The notes below the pieces were generated by a model that searched no databases, had not been told where the DNA came from, and worked only from the letters and a program-made list of their open reading frames with translations. Below, one piece after another: positions 1 through 6,765 of a DNA stretch of 41,681 nt. The DNA lies in contig CAJUPG010000007.1 in NCBI GenBank assembly GCA_910588455.1, positions 1-41,681 of the forward strand, written 5' to 3'. Numbering within the stretch: the stretch's first letter is position 1; each line of letters opens with the position of its first letter. This DNA comes from an uncultured Oscillospiraceae bacterium (GTDB lineage Bacteria > Bacillota > Clostridia > Oscillospirales > Oscillospiraceae). The translations under genes were made by a program, and so were the position numbers.

Positions 1-575
1 TCCGGGTCGAAGGGGTTCATCAGCTGCCTGGGCCGCTGAACGATGGTGACCTCCATTCCCAGCTCCCGCAGGTTCTCCGCCAGCTCCAGGCTGATGAAGC
101 CCCCTCCTGCCAGTACGGCGGACCTGGGGTGATGGTTCTGAATATACTCCTTGATGCGGAATGTGTCCTCTACCGTGCGCAGAGTAAACAGCTTCTCCAG
201 TCCCGCGCCGGGGAGCCGGGGCTGGGTGGGCTTCGCGCCGGGGGAGAGCAGCAGCTTGTCATAGGACTCCTCAAATTCCTCCCCCGTCTCCAGATTTTTG
301 ACGGAGACAGTTTTTGTGTCCGGATGGATTGCGGCGACCTCATGGCGCACCCGCATATCCACCCGGAAGCGGGCGAAAAAGCTCTCCGGCGTCTGGAGGG
401 TAAGGGCCTCCGGGGCCTCAATGACCCCGCCGATGTAGTAGGGCAGGCCGCAGTTGGCATAGGAGATATATCCCGACCGCTCAAAAACCACGATTTCTGC
501 GTGTTCGTCCAGCCGGCGCAGCCGGGCCGCTGCCGTAGCGCCTCCCGCCACGCCGCCAACAATGACAATCTTCAT
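1..575 (-). CDS. CoA-disulfide reductase / NADH oxidase-like flavoprotein (partial, C-terminus off the left edge)
   Basis: Pyridine nucleotide-disulfide oxidoreductase of the class with one redox-active cysteine (CoA-disulfide reductase, NADH oxidase, persulfide reductase). About 191 N-terminal residues are visible. The protein opens with the FAD-binding motif GGVAGG (residues 7-12) and carries SYANCGLPYY with the single cysteine at residue 42, the hallmark of this class. A second dinucleotide-binding stretch, AVLAGGGFISLELAENL, lies near the cut edge. The ATG at 575 lies just after the stop of the rhodanese gene (577), so the two are almost certainly one minus-strand operon with the iron-sulfur genes upstream. 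Many relatives carry a C-terminal rhodanese domain; whether this one does cannot be seen. The exact substrate (CoA disulfide, persulfide or oxygen) cannot be told from this fragment. The context favours low-molecular-weight thiol or sulfane sulfur metabolism. Confidence 0.85.
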   Translation of the reverse strand, partial: MKIVIVGGVAGGATAAARLRRLDEHAEIVVFERSGYISYANCGLPYYIGGVIEAPEALTLQTPESFFARFRVDMRVRHEVAAIHPDTKTVSVKNLETGEEFEESYDKLLLSPGAKPTQPRLPGAGLEKLFTLRTVEDTFRIKEYIQNHHPRSAVLAGGGFISLELAENLRELGMEVTIVQRPRQLMNPFDP

Positions 576-576
576 T

Positions 577-891
577 TCAGCGTTCCACCTTTCCCTTATA
601 GGCGGCAATGCCGCCGATGTTTTTTGTGTTGGTATAGCCCATTCCGGCCAGCAGCCGGATCGCCTGACTGCTCCTGGCTCCGCTGTGGCAGTAGACGAAC
701 AGTGGGGCGCCAGCGGGAAGCTGGCCCGCTGTGTGCAGAGACTGCAAAGGAATGTTGATGCTGCCGGGAATGTGGCCCTCCCGGTACTCCTGGGGCGTAC
801 GGACGTCCAGCAGCACCGCGCCGGAGGTTTTTCGGAATTCTTCCACACCCTGGTCAATATCAGGGCCCTTCAAAAAGTCGAAAAGTCCCAT
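577..891 (-). CDS. Single-domain rhodanese (sulfurtransferase-like)
   Basis: Small rhodanese-fold protein of 104 residues. It has the usual LLDVRTPQEYREGHIPGS block and the catalytic loop CHSGARS, whose cysteine would carry a persulfide. Members of the family move sulfane sulfur between thiols in the cytoplasm. I chose ATG 891 (protein starting MGLFDFL) because a GGGAG lies 7 bases upstream. The ATG at 897 overlaps the stop of the preceding gene (ATGA) but is too close to that Shine-Dalgarno. The gene sits between the iron-sulfur membrane protein and the CoA-disulfide-reductase-like flavoprotein. A rhodanese next to such a flavoprotein suggests persulfide or disulfide handling. That role is inference from neighbours. 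Confidence 0.9.
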   Translation of the reverse strand: MGLFDFLKGPDIDQGVEEFRKTSGAVLLDVRTPQEYREGHIPGSINIPLQSLHTAGQLPAGAPLFVYCHSGARSSQAIRLLAGMGYTNTKNIGGIAAYKGKVER

Positions 892-893
892 TT

Positions 894-1472
894 TCATTCT
901 CCCTTTCCGTTTTTTGCCTTGCAGATCAGCTGGGTCATGGAGCCCATAGGGCAGTAGACGCACCAGCTGCGGGGCTTAAATAAAATCATGGTAATCACAC
1001 CGAGAACGGTAGAGGTCATCATCACGCTGTAAAAGCCGAAGGCGAACTGGGCGACGCCGGGGGAAAAGAAGGTTCCGTGATAGGCCCAGTGCCAGGGCAG
1101 CTTAAAGGTCCACAGCAAAGTCACCGCCTGCCGGAGATTCTGTACGCCGGCAAAGACCAAGTAAGTATTCCACAGCATTTGAAAGAACATAATGAAAAAG
1201 AAAAGTAAAAATCCATAACGGAACCACTTGCTCTTCATCCACTTGGGAATATCCTTGTTCCGGGACAGACCGAATCGCCCGCCCAGCAGGCCAAACAGCT
1301 GTCCCCGGCCGCAGTAGCGGTTACAGTAGCCCTTTGTGCCCCAAATGAGGGAAATAATCAGCGGAATGCAGAAGAAAAACAGACCCAGCCAGGCGAACAG
1401 GATATTGAAAAAACCCAGCACCATATACGTCAGTTCCACAATCCACAGATAGTCATACCAGCGCTTTTTCAT
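894..1472 (-). CDS. Integral membrane protein with cysteine pairs of the Fer4_5 / NapH type
   Basis: 192-residue membrane protein with about four hydrophobic segments. It has two cysteine clusters: GYCNRYCGRGQ after the first hydrophobic pair and CVYCPMG near the C-terminus. This arrangement is typical of polyferredoxin-like membrane proteins (NapH, CcoG and RnfB-neighbour type), where the cysteines hold iron-sulfur clusters at the membrane surface. The start overlaps the ferredoxin gene stop (1469-1472, ATGA), so the pair is translationally coupled. Such a pair would pass electrons across or along the membrane to the downstream sulfur/thiol enzymes. The electron donor and acceptor are not evident. 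The protein is shorter than classical NapH (about 290 residues) and may be a distinct family. Confidence 0.75.
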   Translation of the reverse strand: MKKRWYDYLWIVELTYMVLGFFNILFAWLGLFFFCIPLIISLIWGTKGYCNRYCGRGQLFGLLGGRFGLSRNKDIPKWMKSKWFRYGFLLFFFIMFFQMLWNTYLVFAGVQNLRQAVTLLWTFKLPWHWAYHGTFFSPGVAQFAFGFYSVMMTSTVLGVITMILFKPRSWCVYCPMGSMTQLICKAKNGKGE

Positions 1473-1675
1473 ACGGAAACCTCCTGAATTTCAATCACGG
1501 ATGCAGGGCATTCCTTGGCGCATTTGCCGCAGCCTACGCACCGCTCCGGATTGACCGCCGCCCGGACTCCACGCCAGACCTGAATGGCGGACAGGGGACA
1601 CACCTTCTCACAGCACCCGCAGGCGACGCAGGCATCCCCATCTACAACAGCCCGCCGCTTTTTTCTTGTTCCCAT
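1469..1675 (-). CDS. 2[4Fe-4S] ferredoxin
   Basis: 68-residue ferredoxin with two complete cluster motifs, CVACGCCEKVCP and CVGCGKCAKECP, each spaced CxxCxxCxxxCP. It begins with a basic tail (GTRKKRR) that could dock it on the membrane protein encoded next. It is the first gene of the minus-strand operon ferredoxin - membrane Fe-S protein - rhodanese - disulfide reductase. A Shine-Dalgarno CGGAGG lies just upstream of ATG 1675. It is an electron carrier; the partner enzymes are inferred from context only. Confidence 0.93.
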   Translation of the reverse strand: MGTRKKRRAVVDGDACVACGCCEKVCPLSAIQVWRGVRAAVNPERCVGCGKCAKECPASVIEIQEVSV

Positions 1676-1693
1676 ACCGTACCTCCGAATTTA

Positions 1694-1710
1694 ATGATAT
1701 CATAATACCA
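1694..1710 (-). promoter_or_regulatory. Extended -10 promoter with ATGATATCAT palindrome ahead of the redox operon
   Basis: On the minus strand TGgTATTAT (1710-1702) forms an extended -10 box about 25 bases before the ferredoxin start. The perfect 10-base palindrome ATGATATCAT (1694-1703) overlaps its downstream edge. No good -35 is visible, which is usual for extended -10 promoters. The palindrome could be a repressor site; the regulator is unknown. Confidence 0.4.
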
Positions 1711-1903
1711 GATTCCCTCCGCAGATACGGTGATAAAATCACACAGACGGCGGTACTCCTTTGATTGCTGCCCGCTGCTTCTGGCCCCCCGGAAACCGGA
1801 CAGTTTTCTGCACAGATACGGGCCCGTGCCAGTGGAACTGCCGCCGCGGTATTTTGCGACTTTTTGGTGGCGCTGCTCTTTAAGCCTAAGTCAAAAGCAT
1901 AAG

Positions 1904-1938
1904 AAAACTCCCCCAAATCAAGATTTTGGGGGAGTTTT
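1904..1938 (-). terminator. Intrinsic terminator after the DUF3795 gene
   Basis: A long stem (AAAACTCCCCCAAA paired with TTTTGGGGGAGTTTT) is followed on the minus strand by a T-rich tail. The last codons and stop of the DUF3795 gene lie inside the stem and loop, so the coding end and the terminator share bases. The rest of the gap 1676-1903 shows nothing else I can name. Confidence 0.8.
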
Positions 1939-2190
1939 CTGCCATTCTTTACATTGTTCAATGCGCGCGCCGTTGTCGCTCTGCTCCATATCGAAGGCGA
2001 AGGTATGCAGCTGGGGACATACAAAATCTCCGCACTGGCCGCAGTGGTTGTGGCCCTTGCCCTCACAGCAGGATTTTACGGGGCAGCTGTCGCCCCAGAA
2101 GGGTTTTTCCATTTCGGCGCACCCCTTACAGCCCATGGATTCCCGGAATGGGCACTGGCTGCACAGCAGCCCGCATCTTGATTCAATCAT
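1918..2190 (-). CDS. Cysteine-rich DUF3795-like protein
   Basis: 90-residue protein starting MIESRCGLLCSQCPF, rich in cysteines arranged as CGLLCSQC, CKGC, CPVKSCC and CGQCGDFVCP. This matches the DUF3795 pattern of small, probably metal-binding, proteins common in Clostridia; no enzymatic role is established. ATG 2190 is chosen because an AGGGGGG stretch lies about 10 bases upstream and the family begins at this point. Longer reading into the WYL gene would be in a shadow frame. It follows the WYL regulator on the same strand after 58 bases, so the two may be co-transcribed. The message ends at the hairpin at 1904-1938. Confidence 0.75.
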   Translation of the reverse strand: MIESRCGLLCSQCPFRESMGCKGCAEMEKPFWGDSCPVKSCCEGKGHNHCGQCGDFVCPQLHTFAFDMEQSDNGARIEQCKEWQKTPPKS

Positions 2191-2248
2191 TGTGTTGAAA
2201 TCCCCCTTTTTTTCTTCAGTATACCAGGGGAAACAGGACGGCAGTATG

Positions 2249-3157
2249 TCATGTTTGAGCGGCCTGCTGCAAAATTTTTTCCGCCTGGGCCAGCCGGTCC
2301 CGGACCAGGTCCCGGGGCTCCAGAATTTCCACCTGGGCCCCGAAGCTGAACACCCACTCCCGCAGGTTCTCATAGCTGGTGAAATCCCGCTCCAGCAGCA
2401 GCCGGCCGTCGGGGCGGACCTGGCAGCAGTCGGGGCCGTACTCGTCAATCAGACGGTATTTTTCCTCCGGAGCGAAAATCGCTTTCAGGTGAAACGCGGG
2501 CTGGAAATACAAATCAAAGTCCAGGCGGTCCGCCGGAACCGGCCGGGGGGAAAACACGCCGTCCAGAAGGCGCAGCTCCCATAGTCGGTTTAGTTTGAAC
2601 ATACGAAAGTCGTTCTTGTCCCGGCAAAAGCCAAACACATACCAGGCCGACCAGCGAAACACCAGATGGCAGGGCTCGATTTGCCGCGTCTGCTCACCGG
2701 TCCGGCTGATATACCGGAAGGAGAGCGGGCGCCTTGCCGGAATGGCCTGGCGGATGAGGGCGATTTTTTCCGACAGAGGCTCGTAGTAGTGGGAGGCCAG
2801 GTCGATCAAAACCACGCCTCCGTCGAAAACGGGCGCCCTCCGACTGGATAGCTTTTTGACGATTTGCGGATAATGTGGTATTCTGGAGACGCTGTCCAGG
2901 CCCTTCAGACCGGCCAGCAGAGCCTGGAGCTCCTCTGGGGCAAAAAAGGTCTTTTCGATTTTATAATTTTCCGCAATGGATATTCCTCCGCCCCGGCCCT
3001 GGGTGGTCACCAGGGGGACCCCCGCCTTGCAGATGGCCTCAATGTCCCGGTTGATGGTCCGGCGGGATACCTCAAACTGCCGGGCCAGCTCCGGCGCGGT
3101 GGCCTGATCCTGCTGGAGCAGGGTCATAATGATGCCAATCAGGCGGTCTGTTTTCAT
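2249..3157 (-). CDS. WYL-domain transcriptional regulator (HTH + WYL)
   Basis: 302-residue regulator. The N-terminal winged helix-turn-helix (residues about 1-60, with APELARQFEVSRRTINRDIEAI) is followed by the WYL ligand-sensing domain (WYVFGFCRDKNDFRMFKLNRL) and a C-terminal WCX-like extension. Such proteins are one-component regulators that often control defence, DNA repair or metabolic genes, sensing small molecules or nucleic acid. I start at ATG 3157 (MKTDRLIGI), where the HTH begins and GGGTGAG lies close upstream; the in-frame extension upstream has no ribosome site. The likely target is its own operon with the DUF3795 gene, since no other partner is adjacent on this strand. Confidence 0.88.
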   Translation of the reverse strand: MKTDRLIGIIMTLLQQDQATAPELARQFEVSRRTINRDIEAICKAGVPLVTTQGRGGGISIAENYKIEKTFFAPEELQALLAGLKGLDSVSRIPHYPQIVKKLSSRRAPVFDGGVVLIDLASHYYEPLSEKIALIRQAIPARRPLSFRYISRTGEQTRQIEPCHLVFRWSAWYVFGFCRDKNDFRMFKLNRLWELRLLDGVFSPRPVPADRLDFDLYFQPAFHLKAIFAPEEKYRLIDEYGPDCCQVRPDGRLLLERDFTSYENLREWVFSFGAQVEILEPRDLVRDRLAQAEKILQQAAQT

Positions 3158-3331
3158 ACGCTCACCCCCCGGAGCCATTATAGCGCAGGTGCAGGAAAAA
3201 CACAAACGGGAGTCGAACGCCTTGGAGGAGCCGGATGAATTGGATTTCGGGCTTATGAGGCTGTCCCCACGGGTGCTGACGCTGCTGGTTGTAAGCTGGG
3301 GCCTGCGTCCGCTGCGGGCCGCCGGGGAGGC

Positions 3332-3359
3332 TTGACAAATCCGGAAAGTCTGTTATAAT
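3332..3359 (+). promoter_or_regulatory. Promoter of the metK leader
   Basis: TTGACA (3332-3337), 16-base spacer, TATAAT (3354-3359) preceded by TG (extended -10). The start site would be near 3366, just before the riboswitch. This is a near-consensus vegetative promoter. Confidence 0.85.
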
Positions 3360-3385
3360 AGTGCCAGAACCTGAGAAACAACTGA

Positions 3386-3526
3386 ATAACCTTATCAAGA
3401 GTGGCGGAGGGAACGGCCCTGTGAAGCCCAGCAACCTGCGTGTGTGCGCAAGGTGCTAAATCCGGCGGTAGTGTATCGAAAGATGAGGATCAAAAGCGCT
3501 CCGCCTGTGCGGAGCGCTTTTTTTCT
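3386..3526 (+). ncRNA. SAM-I (S-box) riboswitch with expression platform
   Basis: The conserved S-box core is clear: AAGAGTGGCGGAGGGAACGG, then GCCCTGTGAAGCCCAGCAACC, AAGGTGCTAAATCC, and closing strand GAAAGATGAGG. P1 forms from CCTTATC (3390-3396) and GATGAGG (3482-3488). A strong intrinsic terminator follows at 3493-3524. High S-adenosylmethionine should stabilise P1 and permit the terminator, switching off metK. This is feedback by the product of the downstream enzyme, the standard arrangement in Firmicutes. Confidence 0.95.
3493..3524 (+). terminator. Riboswitch-controlled terminator
   Basis: Stem AAAGCGCTCCGC / GCGGAGCGCTTT with a CTGT loop followed by seven T residues. It lies between the S-box aptamer and the metK start, so it is the expression platform. 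Confidence 0.9.
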
Positions 3527-3554
3527 CACGGAAGAGCTGAAAGGAGAAATTTTT

Positions 3555-4736
3555 ATGGCAAAAAGATTATTTACCTCTGAATCGGTAACGGAGGGTCACC
3601 CTGACAAAATCTGCGACCAGATTTCCGACGCAGTGCTGGATGCGATTATTGCCCAGGACCCCAGCGCCCGGGTGGCCTGCGAGACCACCGTTACCACCGG
3701 CCTGGTCCATGTGATGGGGGAGATCACCACCTCCTGCTATGTGGACATCCCCAAAACCGCCCGGCAGGTGATCCGCGAGATCGGCTACGACCGGGCCAAA
3801 TTCGGCTTTGACAGCGAGACCTGCGCGGTGATTACCTCCATCGACGAGCAGTCCGGCGACATCGCCATGGGCGTGGACAAGTGCCTGGAGGCCAAGGAGG
3901 GGGCCCAGGACGACGGGCTGGACAACGGCGCGGGAGATCAAGGCATGATGTTCGGCTACGCCTGCAGCGAGACCCCGGAAAAAATGCCCCTGCCCATCTC
4001 TCTGGCCCAGAAGCTGGCCCTCCAGCTGACCCGGGTACGGAAGGAGGGCAAGGTAAGCTATCTGCGCCCCGACGGCAAAACGCAGGTGACCATCGAGTAC
4101 AATGAGGACGGCACCCCCAAGCGGGTGGACGCGGTGGTGGTTTCCACCCAGCACGGCCCCGAGGTGGAGCTGGACCAGATTCGGAAAGACATGATTGAGC
4201 TGGTCATTCAGCCCATCATTCCCGGGGAGCTGATGGATGAAGAGACCAAAATTTATGTCAACCCGACCGGACGCTTTGTCATCGGCGGCCCCCAGGGGGA
4301 TTCCGGACTCACCGGGCGGAAGATTATCGTGGATACATACGGCGGCAGCGCTCCTCACGGCGGCGGCGCCTTCTCCGGCAAGGACCCCACCAAGGTGGAC
4401 CGCTCCGCGGCCTACGCCGCCCGCTGGGTGGCCAAGAATGTGGTGGCCGCCGGTCTGGCCAGCCGCTGCCAGGTGCAGCTGGCCTACGCCATCGGCGTGG
4501 CCAAGCCCGTCTCCGTGCGGGTGGATACCTTCGGCACCGGGACTGTCTCCGACGGGCAGCTGGAGGATGCGGTGGAAAAGACCTTTGACCTGCGTCCGGC
4601 GGCCATTATCCGGGATCTGGACCTGCGCCGGCCCATCTACCGCCAGCTGGCCGCCTACGGCCATTTTGGCCGGGACGACCTGGACCTGCCCTGGGAGAAA
4701 ACGGACCGGGTGGATGCGCTGAAGGCTAATTTGTAA
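3555..4736 (+). CDS. metK: S-adenosylmethionine synthetase
   Basis: 393-residue MetK, full length for the family. It makes S-adenosylmethionine from methionine and ATP in the cytoplasm. Visible family motifs include the N-terminal FTSESVTEGHPDKICDQ with the catalytic histidine, the central GAGDQGMMFGYA loop, GPQGDSGLTGRKIIVDTYGG, and HGGGAFSGKDPTKVDRSAAY. I start at ATG 3555 with AAGGAG 9 bases upstream; reading further upstream would translate the riboswitch. The gene is monocistronic, between the SAM-I riboswitch and a strong terminator at 4746-4792. Confidence 0.98.
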   Translation: MAKRLFTSESVTEGHPDKICDQISDAVLDAIIAQDPSARVACETTVTTGLVHVMGEITTSCYVDIPKTARQVIREIGYDRAKFGFDSETCAVITSIDEQSGDIAMGVDKCLEAKEGAQDDGLDNGAGDQGMMFGYACSETPEKMPLPISLAQKLALQLTRVRKEGKVSYLRPDGKTQVTIEYNEDGTPKRVDAVVVSTQHGPEVELDQIRKDMIELVIQPIIPGELMDEETKIYVNPTGRFVIGGPQGDSGLTGRKIIVDTYGGSAPHGGGAFSGKDPTKVDRSAAYAARWVAKNVVAAGLASRCQVQLAYAIGVAKPVSVRVDTFGTGTVSDGQLEDAVEKTFDLRPAAIIRDLDLRRPIYRQLAAYGHFGRDDLDLPWEKTDRVDALKANL

Positions 4737-4745
4737 ATCATTGCG

Positions 4746-4792
4746 AAAAACCTCCTGAGGCCAGGGTATTCTCTGGCTTCAGGAGGTTTTTT
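4746..4792 (+). terminator. Terminator after metK
   Basis: About 21-base-pair stem (AAAAACCTCCTGAGGCCAG paired with CTGGCTTCAGGAGGTTTTTT) with a short loop and T-tract. Confidence 0.9.
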
Positions 4793-4820
4793 ACAGATTG
4801 GAAAAGACGGCGTGTAAATT

Positions 4821-4886
4821 TGTCAATAATTTCTTAATGATTATCATTAAAGAATTATTGACAATAATAAACTCACGTGGTATCAT
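4821..4886 (+). promoter_or_regulatory. 43-bp palindrome overlapping the promoter of the DUF2975/HTH pair
   Basis: An inverted repeat with 21-base arms (19 of 21 matching) runs from 4821 to 4863, centred on 4842. Its right end contains the -35 box TTGACA (4858-4863). A 17-base spacer leads to the -10 box TATCAT (4881-4886). The centre, TAATGAT-T-ATCATTA, resembles a Fur-type 7-1-7 box. A repressor bound here would cover the -35. The HTH protein of the same operon is the obvious candidate; this is inference. Confidence 0.7.
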
Positions 4887-4905
4887 AACCGTGAGGTGAT
4901 TTTAT

Positions 4906-5532
4906 ATGAAGCTGATGCAAAAACTTGTCAACGAACCCTTTGCCCGGGGGGCCTCCCGCTTTATGAAGGTAATCTGCTATTTGGTGATGGCGTTTATCCT
5001 TCTGTCCCTGGTCCTGTGCTTTATGGGGCGGCAGACCTTTACCCTCCATACCAGTACGGGGACCTATGAAAACGCCATTTACGCCGAGGAAAACCACGAG
5101 CCAGCCTCCCGCAGCCTCACCATCTATTCAAAGGACGACATCCGTGTGTGGGCAAACAGCAGCGGCCAGGTTGATTTCTCCACCCACATCGGGCTCTCCC
5201 TCATGGTTGCGGTGAATGTTATTCCGCTGCTGTTTGCGTACTGGTTTTTGAGCCGGGTGTTTGCCAACGTGCAGAAGGGGGAGATTTTTACGGAGAAAAA
5301 CGCGGCCTGCCTGTTCTATTACGGTGTGCTCCAGTTTTTTACGGCCCTGCTGGCCCCGTTTGTTAAGCTGCTGATCTGTGGCTTAACCAATCTGATTTCC
5401 GACAGCCGTATTTCTTTTACAACCGGCCAGGATATGCTCAGCGGCTTAATTCCCAGTATTGCCTTCCTGGTGGCCGCCTATATCGTTCACTATGGAATCC
5501 ATTTGCAGGACGAGGTGGATCATACGCTATGA
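4906..5532 (+). CDS. DUF2975 family membrane protein
   Basis: 208-residue membrane protein with about four transmembrane segments (roughly residues 19-40, 92-113, 135-158 and 178-198). It fits the DUF2975 family of Firmicute membrane proteins with no established biochemical function. ATG 4906 has GAGGTGAT about 5 bases upstream. Its stop overlaps the start of the next gene by four bases (ATGA), so it is coupled to the small HTH protein. DUF2975 genes are very often paired with a YozG-like HTH gene. Probably the two form a membrane/regulator unit, with the regulator acting on the palindromic promoter upstream. Confidence 0.8.
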   Translation: MKLMQKLVNEPFARGASRFMKVICYLVMAFILLSLVLCFMGRQTFTLHTSTGTYENAIYAEENHEPASRSLTIYSKDDIRVWANSSGQVDFSTHIGLSLMVAVNVIPLLFAYWFLSRVFANVQKGEIFTEKNAACLFYYGVLQFFTALLAPFVKLLICGLTNLISDSRISFTTGQDMLSGLIPSIAFLVAAYIVHYGIHLQDEVDHTL

Positions 5533-5750
5533 TAGTCATTCGTTTGGACCGGGTTCTGGCGGACCGGAAAATGCGGCTGAATGATCTGGCCGCCCAGGTT
5601 GGTATTTCCAACGTAAATCTCTCCTATTTAAAAACCGGAAAAGTGAAAGCGATCCGGTTCAGTACGCTGGACGCCATTTGCAGGGTGCTCCACTGTCAGC
5701 CCGGTGATATTCTGGAGTACACACAGGAGGATTCGGAAACAGACTCTTAA
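5529..5750 (+). CDS. Small YozG-like Cro/C1-type HTH regulator
   Basis: 73-residue protein that is nearly all helix-turn-helix: LNDLAAQVGISNVNLSYLKTGKVKAIRFSTLDAICRVLHCQPGDILEY. This is the YozG/HTH_26 form, usually downstream of a DUF2975 membrane protein, as here (4-base overlap). It is probably an autoregulator binding the 43-base palindrome at 4821-4863. It ends in an acidic tail. Confidence 0.88.
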   Translation: MIVIRLDRVLADRKMRLNDLAAQVGISNVNLSYLKTGKVKAIRFSTLDAICRVLHCQPGDILEYTQEDSETDS

Positions 5751-5758
5751 AAAACGCC

Positions 5759-5809
5759 AAAATCGGAAAAGCATCAAACCATGTGCGTGGTTTGGTGCTT
5801 TTCCGATTT
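5759..5809 (+). terminator. Long hairpin after the HTH gene (probable terminator)
   Basis: Stem AAATCGGAAAAGCA(T)CAAACCA paired with TGGTTT(G)GTGCTTTTCCGATTT, about 22 base pairs. There is no long T-tract but the tail is T-containing. It separates two independently promoted genes. Confidence 0.6.
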
Positions 5810-5816
5810 CCAAAGA

Positions 5817-5845
5817 TTGACGGACCCGCTGGCAGATGGTATACT
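5817..5845 (+). promoter_or_regulatory. Promoter of the methyltransferase-ECF operon
   Basis: TTGACG (5817-5822), 17-base spacer, TATACT (5840-5845) preceded by TGG (extended -10). The next start codon is 5891. Confidence 0.8.
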
Positions 5846-5890
5846 ATATTAGTTTCGTATGCAAATTTTTACGTCAGGGGGGCGTATGTT

Positions 5891-6751
5891 ATGTGGGCAG
5901 CCAACCGCTGGAAGGATTATGAACTGCTGGACTGCGGTTCTGGGGAAAAGCTGGAGCGCTGGGGGGATCAGCTCCTGGTCCGGCCGGACCCCCAGGCCAT
6001 CTGGAACACCCCCAGAACCCACCCGGGCTGGAAGAAAAACGCCGGGCGCTACAGCCGTTCCTCCACCGGGGGTGGGGCCTGGCAAAATAAATCCATGCCC
6101 CAGCGCTGGACGGTGTCCTATGAGGACCTCACGTTTAATATCAAGCCTATGAGCTTTAAGCACACGGGCATTTTCCCGGAGCAGGCCGCCAACTGGGACT
6201 TTTTGCAGCAGCAGATTCAAACCGCCGGCCGGCCCGTCCATGTGCTCAACCTGTTCGCCTACACCGGCGGGGCCACCATCGCCTGCGCCGCCGCCGGGGC
6301 CAGCGTGTGCCATGTGGACGCCGCCAAGGGAATGGTCCAGTGGGCCCGGGAAAACGCCAAAAGCTCCGGGCTGGAGAATGCCCCCATCCGGTGGATTGTG
6401 GACGACTGCGCCAAATTCGTGGAGCGGGAGATCCGCCGGGGCCGGCGGTATGACGGCGTAATTATGGACCCGCCCTCCTATGGCCGGGGGCCCTCCGGAG
6501 AGGTATGGAAGCTGGAGGAAAATCTCTACCCCTTCGTGGAGCTGGTGTCCGGGGTGCTGTCGGACAACCCCCTGTTTTTCCTCATCAGCTCCTATACCAC
6601 GGGGCTGGCCCCCAGCGTTTTAACCTATATTCTGGAAACCATCGTCTCCAAAAAGCACGGCGGGGGCACCGTTTCCGACGAGCTGGGCCTGCCGGTGACG
6701 GAATCGGGGCTGATTCTCCCCTGCGGCTCCGCCGGACGCTGGACCCGATGA
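5891..6751 (+). CDS. Class I SAM-dependent methyltransferase, RlmK/RlmI-like rRNA methyltransferase
   Basis: 286-residue Rossmann-fold methyltransferase. Motif I is VLNLFAYTGGATIACAAAGA, which binds S-adenosylmethionine. The catalytic motif IV is MDPPSYGRGP, the pattern of rRNA base methyltransferases related to RlmI and RlmK. A GIFPEQAANW stretch precedes motif I. ATG 5891 (MWAANRWKDY) is supported by AGGGGGG upstream; a longer in-frame start would overlap the promoter. Its stop overlaps or abuts the start of ecfA1, so it heads the ECF transporter operon. Which rRNA position it modifies cannot be told here. Confidence 0.85.
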   Translation: MWAANRWKDYELLDCGSGEKLERWGDQLLVRPDPQAIWNTPRTHPGWKKNAGRYSRSSTGGGAWQNKSMPQRWTVSYEDLTFNIKPMSFKHTGIFPEQAANWDFLQQQIQTAGRPVHVLNLFAYTGGATIACAAAGASVCHVDAAKGMVQWARENAKSSGLENAPIRWIVDDCAKFVEREIRRGRRYDGVIMDPPSYGRGPSGEVWKLEENLYPFVELVSGVLSDNPLFFLISSYTTGLAPSVLTYILETIVSKKHGGGTVSDELGLPVTESGLILPCGSAGRWTR

Positions 6752-6765
6752 AAAGGAAGATCAAT

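Noticed and set aside
3444..3554. In-frame extension of metK upstream
   Set aside because: It would translate the SAM-I riboswitch and its terminator.
4835..4849. Firm call of a Fur box
   Set aside because: The 7-1-7 form fits, but it is nested in a longer palindrome and no iron gene is adjacent, so it is reported only as a possible operator.
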